Assembly (NCBI GenBank): GCA_963935005.1
Contig: CAWWAX010000057.1
Location: 1-9,133 of the forward strand
Direction: 5' to 3'
Source: GCA-2718595 sp963935005
GTDB lineage: Bacteria; Gemmatimonadota; Gemmatimonadetes; Longimicrobiales; Gaopeijiaceae
Length of the DNA stretch: 9,133 nt
A program made the position numbers and the translations under genes. Position 1 is the stretch's first letter, and every line of letters begins with the position of its first letter. This document shows positions 5,997-9,133 of this stretch, piece by piece. The notes beneath the pieces are model-generated. The model had not been told where the DNA came from. It worked only from the letters and a program-made list of their open reading frames with translations, and did no database searches.

Positions 5997-7211
5997 TTAC
6001 GAAACAACCCTGAACTCTGGAAATGGTACAACAAACTTACCCCCTTCGGCCCGCCAGTCAGATTCTCTTTCATACATTTCATCAAAAAATGCCCACGGTA
6101 GAACAAAATAATAATCGGGTTTCATCGCCCTACTTTCTTGTTCTGAAATTATAGGTATCCAGGAACCAATAGTATACCTTCCGAACTTCTCTGGGCTCCT
6201 TTCTGCAGCGTAGTCAATCAAATCAGTATCCAAATCAAAATACTGGAGAATGACATTACCTTTAGTTGAAGCACCGTAGACATGTATTGTCTTGCCGTTC
6301 TGTTTAGCATCGCGAAAGAACTCTAAACACTGGTCCTTTATGTGATCTATCCTGTCCTTGAAATCAAGAAGATCCTGTTTACTTCCTTTTTCCTCATAGT
6401 CTATCGACCCATTCTGATATTTCCTGGCAAAGATCCGATAACTACCACCATTCACGCTATTTTCGGAAACCTCAAAAATCTCCAGGCCACATTTTTCATA
6501 CATATAAACAAGGGATTTATAGGAGTAGAACTCGATATGCTCGTGACAAATATTACCAAGGTCATTTTTCTGTAACATCGGGGCCAGCGTCATCAATTGA
6601 GCAACAAAAATTCCATCATCATCCAGAACTTTTTGGATATCTGAGACAAAAGATACTGGATCATCCAGATCGTAGAACATCCCAATAGCAGTTACTACCT
6701 TAGCTTTCTTGTAGTCCAGATCGGAAACAGAATCCAGGAATGACCCTTCAGACCAAAAATCGTGAATAACTCTATCACAGCGAGTTGCTAATTCTTCAAC
6801 CAGGTTATTTGCTGGTTCACAGCCTATCCTGATAGTAGATTTCGGGAAATTCTCCAACATAGTTCCGTCATTGGCTCCAATATCGAGAACTATATCTCCT
6901 TCTTCTAGTAGCATCTTTGATGAAACATCCTCAACGATATTTCTTAATTCCCTTTTCATGGTATCAGTTACACCAGAACGGTACCAATATTGCCTAGAGT
7001 ATAACAAATCTTGAGGTGCTGTATGTTTCAACTGAGACAAGTCACACTTGGAACAGTAAACGATATCAAGTGGTGCAGTCTTTCCTTTATTAATCTTATC
7101 TTCTGTCACGAAATCATTTATATATTGATCGCCGATCGAAAAAATAAAGTCTAAGGAATCGTTACCACATAACCTGCACTTACTGTGTTCAACAACTTTC
7201 AAATCATCCAT
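5997..7211 (-). CDS. Sugar C-methyltransferase with zinc-binding N-domain (TylCIII/TcaB9-like)
   Basis: 404 aa from the ATG at 7211. Three parts match the NDP-sugar C-methyltransferase layout: an N-terminal zinc-binding domain with CRLC (12-15) and CSKC (53-56); a Rossmann SAM domain with VLDIGANDGTML (108-119) and an acidic GCEPANN (130-136); and a C-terminal domain with HVYGASTKGN (310-319) and GRYTIGSWIPIIS. The segment ICHEHIEFYSYKSL (221-234) carries the His-Glu-His used for base catalysis in TcaB9-type enzymes that methylate C-3 of 4-keto-6-deoxy sugars. Methylation of the gmd product at C-3 is therefore the natural inference; other substrates or O-methylation cannot be excluded. The start is supported by AAGGGG (7226..7221) nine bases upstream. 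It follows the cupin gene with 14 bases between them. It acts in the cytoplasm. Confidence 0.85.
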   Translation of the reverse strand: MDDLKVVEHSKCRLCGNDSLDFIFSIGDQYINDFVTEDKINKGKTAPLDIVYCSKCDLSQLKHTAPQDLLYSRQYWYRSGVTDTMKRELRNIVEDVSSKMLLEEGDIVLDIGANDGTMLENFPKSTIRIGCEPANNLVEELATRCDRVIHDFWSEGSFLDSVSDLDYKKAKVVTAIGMFYDLDDPVSFVSDIQKVLDDDGIFVAQLMTLAPMLQKNDLGNICHEHIEFYSYKSLVYMYEKCGLEIFEVSENSVNGGSYRIFARKYQNGSIDYEEKGSKQDLLDFKDRIDHIKDQCLEFFRDAKQNGKTIHVYGASTKGNVILQYFDLDTDLIDYAAERSPEKFGRYTIGSWIPIISEQESRAMKPDYYFVLPWAFFDEMYERESDWRAEGGKFVVPFPEFRVVS

Positions 7212-7220
7212 CAAACCTAA

Positions 7221-7226
7221 CCCCTT
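7221..7226 (-). promoter_or_regulatory. Ribosome binding site of the C-methyltransferase gene
   Basis: AAGGGG on the minus strand starts at the last base of the cupin TGA stop and lies nine bases before the ATG at 7211. It favours this ATG over the in-frame TTG one codon upstream and shows that the two genes are arranged for joint expression. Confidence 0.6.
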
Positions 7227-7645
7227 CAGAATCTTGTTTTGTCTTGATCCCCAGCGTAGGGACCGTTCTTAACTTCAATCATTTGTACATCTTCCAAAAC
7301 TTTAAAACTATGTCCCCCAGCCAAGAGAACTAACCAGTCATTTTTTTCCAAGATTTTGGATGAAACGTGCTCTTTTTCAGTGCTGAAAAAATCCACTTGC
7401 ACTTTTCCCTTTTTCACGAAAAGTACTTCCTGGGTTCCATATGTTTCTCTTCTAAAGGGTTTGTGGACATGAGCCTGTATCTCTTTCCCCTTTTCATAGC
7501 TCATGTAACCCATTTGAATGATAGAATCATCTGGTGTGACGAACTTGATACCCTCTTGATGAAACTGCGATCTGACAATGATGGCCAACTCTTCTTGATC
7601 AGATTGTATTTTTTCAATTTGCATCATTTTACCATTGGGTTTCAT
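7226..7645 (-). CDS. Small cupin protein of the sugar-nucleotide cassette
   Basis: 139 aa, a single cupin barrel. Metal-site motif 1 is HVH (59-61) followed by Glu73 in QEVLFVKKG; motif 2 is LLAGGHSF with His112, so a full 3-His/1-Glu set is present. The C-terminal VKNGPYAGDQDKTRF resembles a tail I associate with small cupins in LPS and O-antigen clusters (from memory, unchecked). The reaction is not known from sequence. By context an isomerase, epimerase or other enzyme on the keto-sugar made by Gmd is plausible, but a sensor or auxiliary role is possible. The ATG at 7645 overlaps the gmd stop (ATGA) and has no Shine-Dalgarno, so it should be translated by coupling to gmd. ATGs at residues 7 and 8 are alternatives that would leave the barrel intact. 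Confidence 0.8.
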   Translation of the reverse strand: MKPNGKMMQIEKIQSDQEELAIIVRSQFHQEGIKFVTPDDSIIQMGYMSYEKGKEIQAHVHKPFRRETYGTQEVLFVKKGKVQVDFFSTEKEHVSSKILEKNDWLVLLAGGHSFKVLEDVQMIEVKNGPYAGDQDKTRF

Positions 7646-8769
7646 CGATAGTCAACGTCGTATCCATTGTCTTTAAGCAGCAGGTACTGTTTGGCCTTCT
7701 TTAGGTCTTCTTGAATCATCTCAGCGACCAAATCCGGAAAAGGAATCTTGGGCTCCCAGCCCAACTCTTTCCGTGCCAGAGAGGAATCGCCAAGCAGAGT
7801 ATCGACCTCAGATGGTCTAAAATAGTCTTCCGCCACTTGCACTATTTCCTGACCCTCTGACAGACGACCCGGTCCGCTTCTTGCCTCTTCACTAATAACG
7901 TCTACAATTCCGATTTCGTTTAATCCCTTACCCTGCCATCTAAGCTTTATCCCGATTTCGTTCGCCGCCATTTCAACGAACTCCCTAACACTGTACTGTT
8001 GCCCAGTACTGACAACATAGTCTTTCGGACTTTTCTGCTGAAGCATAAGCCACTGCATCTCAACAAAGTCAGCTGCGTGCCCCCAATCTCTCTTAGCATC
8101 TAAATTTCCCAGGAATAAACATTTATCTATCCCCATAAAAATCTTAGTGAGGCCCCTTGTAATCTTTCTGGTTACAAAAGTTTCGCCCCTTACAGGAGAT
8201 TCGTGATTGAACAAAATACCAGAACAGGCGAACATCCCATAAGCTTCTCTGTAGTTCACAGTGATCCAATGGGCATAAAGTTTCGCCACTGCGTAAGGAG
8301 ACCTAGGGTAAAACGGTGTTGTTTCTTTCTGTGGACTCTCTTGCACTTTTCCAAAAAGTTCAGAAGTAGAGGCCTGATAAAACTTTGTCTTGTCAATCAA
8401 ACCTAGCAGTCTAATCGCCTCCAAAATTCTCAGGGGACCCAATGCATCAGAATTTGCCGTATACTCAGGTTTCTCAAAGGAGACAGAAACGTGGCTCTGA
8501 GCTGCTAGGTTATAGATTTCATCTGGTCGTACTTCACCTATTGTCTTTATTAGACTAGAACCGTCAGTCATATCGCCATAATGGAGTATGAACCGATTGT
8601 CACCCAGATGAGGATCCTTATAGATAGGATCGATCCTATCAGTATTAAAAATCGAAGTCCTTCTTTTGATTCCATGAACTTCATAGCCTTTATGTAACAA
8701 AAACTTGGCCAGATAAGAACCATCCTGCCCCGTAATGCCCGTTACTAAGGCTTTCTTTCTATCATCCAC
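7642..8769 (-). CDS. gmd: GDP-mannose 4,6-dehydratase
   Basis: 375 aa extended short-chain dehydrogenase, close to the usual Gmd length. It converts GDP-D-mannose to GDP-4-keto-6-deoxy-D-mannose in the cytoplasm, the branch point to fucose, rhamnose, perosamine, colitose and methyl-branched sugars. Motifs: NADP-binding TGITGQDGSYLA (10-21), KRRTSIFNTDRID (35-47), LHYGDMTDG (62-70), IYNLAAQSHV (85-94), catalytic Thr135 and Glu137 in QASTSELFGK, Tyr159 and Lys163 in SPYAVAK, FNHESPVRGETFVTRKIT (187-204), NLDAKRDWGHA (222-232) and the C-terminal RPSEVDTLLGD (318-328). The family-specific RGETFVTRKIT region separates it from other sugar dehydratases. The start is GTG at 8769 with a weak GGATGG about nine bases upstream; no in-frame ATG is close by. 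It leads the gmd-cupin-methyltransferase run and overlaps the cupin by four bases. Confidence 0.95.
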   Translation of the reverse strand: MDDRKKALVTGITGQDGSYLAKFLLHKGYEVHGIKRRTSIFNTDRIDPIYKDPHLGDNRFILHYGDMTDGSSLIKTIGEVRPDEIYNLAAQSHVSVSFEKPEYTANSDALGPLRILEAIRLLGLIDKTKFYQASTSELFGKVQESPQKETTPFYPRSPYAVAKLYAHWITVNYREAYGMFACSGILFNHESPVRGETFVTRKITRGLTKIFMGIDKCLFLGNLDAKRDWGHAADFVEMQWLMLQQKSPKDYVVSTGQQYSVREFVEMAANEIGIKLRWQGKGLNEIGIVDVISEEARSGPGRLSEGQEIVQVAEDYFRPSEVDTLLGDSSLARKELGWEPKIPFPDLVAEMIQEDLKKAKQYLLLKDNGYDVDYR

Positions 8770-9034
8770 GTAAATACCATCCAGTTTTTATGACTACATT
8801 GGGGGACAAAGCATTCCTGGCCTGTTTAAGCAGCCACCATTAAAAACATTGTTTTGCTCAAGATTTTGCCCTCTTCACGCTACCAAAGGCTCCTACTTAA
8901 TCATCATTTTTATCCTATTCCACCAGAAACCCAAGGCCGGTTTCGGAGAGCCCCACTAAGATAATATGTTTGCTTTTCTCAACAAGTTCATGTTATACCG
9001 AGAAGGAATTTATCTAAGAAACTAGTATCCATTT
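8770..9034. other. Intergenic region between glmS and gmd
   Basis: About 265 noncoding bases that should hold the 3' end of the glmS transcript and the promoter of the gmd cassette. No clear sigma70 pair was found. The only structure I see is the nested inverted repeat listed separately. Very short open frames (for example 15 codons from 8790 on the plus strand) have no ribosome binding site and are not called. Confidence 0.5.
8926..8944. repeat. Perfect 6-bp inverted repeat, possible hairpin
   Basis: GAAACC (8926-8931) and GGTTTC (8939-8944) can form a six-pair stem with a seven-base loop. An outer imperfect pair, GGCTCC (8888-8893) with GGAGAGCC (8945-8952), encloses it. On the minus strand the outer stem is followed by only three T residues, so this is not a standard intrinsic terminator. 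It may be a degenerate glmS terminator, a regulatory RNA structure or chance. Confidence 0.35.
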
Positions 9035-9133
9035 TTATTCTACAGTGACTGATTTAGCCAAATTCCTTGGTTGATCAACATCACAATCTCGGTGAATGGC
9101 AGCATGGTAGGCCAACAATTGCAACGGTATACT
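9035..9133 (-). CDS. glmS: Glutamine--fructose-6-phosphate aminotransferase, C-terminal end (partial)
   Basis: The last 32 codons plus TAA are read on the minus strand from the window edge. The peptide begins PLQLLAYHAA after two residues and ends with VDQPRNLAKSVTVE, the highly conserved C-terminus of GlmS, where the LAKSVTVE tail closes the fructose-6-phosphate site and lines the ammonia channel. The enzyme makes glucosamine-6-phosphate from fructose-6-phosphate and glutamine, the first step to UDP-GlcNAc for peptidoglycan and LPS. Most of the gene, including the glutaminase domain and any 5' regulation, lies outside the window. It has the same orientation as gmd, which starts 265 bases further on. 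Confidence 0.93.
   Translation of the reverse strand, partial: SIPLQLLAYHAAIHRDCDVDQPRNLAKSVTVE

Noticed and set aside
7367..7651. 94-codon plus-strand frame opposite the cupin gene
   Set aside because: It is antisense to a clear cupin with intact motifs, and its own translation shows no family features.
8790..8837. 15-codon plus-strand mini-ORF upstream of gmd
   Set aside because: No Shine-Dalgarno, wrong strand to act as a leader peptide for gmd, and length expected by chance.
8926..8944. Intrinsic terminator for glmS
   Set aside because: The stem is only six pairs and is not followed by a T run on either strand; kept as a repeat only.
1..9133. Mobile elements, CRISPR arrays, tRNA or rRNA genes, phage or toxin-antitoxin genes
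   Set aside because: No transposase or integrase motifs, spaced repeats, cloverleaf features or rRNA-like stretches were seen; nearly all sequence is explained by metabolic genes.

Overview
The window looks like a chromosomal segment of a Gram-negative, aerobically respiring bacterium. Periplasmic enzymes with Sec-type signal peptides, a c-type cytochrome with a heme domain of the Planctomycetes/Acidobacteria/Verrucomicrobia type, a quinoprotein dehydrogenase and a surface-sugar cassette all point that way. An Acidobacteriota-like or related lineage with moderate GC is my best guess, but nothing here fixes the phylum. No mobile elements, CRISPR arrays, tRNA or rRNA genes were seen.

Left part (minus strand, 2683 down to 148): a tight run dtd > maf > glpK, which is two quality-control/housekeeping enzymes followed by glycerol kinase. 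dtd and maf overlap by four bases (GTGA). The best Shine-Dalgarno of glpK lies over the maf stop codon and points to a TTG start. The glycerol kinase lacks both regulatory sites known from the E. coli enzyme. At the extreme left edge a further minus-strand gene may begin, but only three codons are visible.

Middle (plus strand, 3001-5384): a two-gene operon encoding a secreted diheme cytochrome c and a PQQ-dependent alcohol dehydrogenase. The dehydrogenase keeps the Glu/Asn/Asp metal ligands and also has the second Asp (D-W-D) that marks lanthanide-dependent enzymes. It lacks the vicinal Cys-Cys pair of classical methanol dehydrogenases. The cytochrome is the obvious candidate electron acceptor. 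A DUF420 membrane protein, related to the heme-copper oxidase assembly factor CtaM, converges on this operon from the minus strand.

Right part (minus strand, 8769 down to 5997): gmd (GDP-mannose 4,6-dehydratase) > cupin > C-methyltransferase with zinc-binding N-domain. The genes are translationally coupled or nearly so, and suggest synthesis of a methyl-branched 6-deoxysugar nucleotide for a surface glycan. The last 99 bases are the 3' end of glmS, the source of amino sugars for the cell envelope, separated from gmd by about 265 noncoding bases that contain nested inverted repeats.
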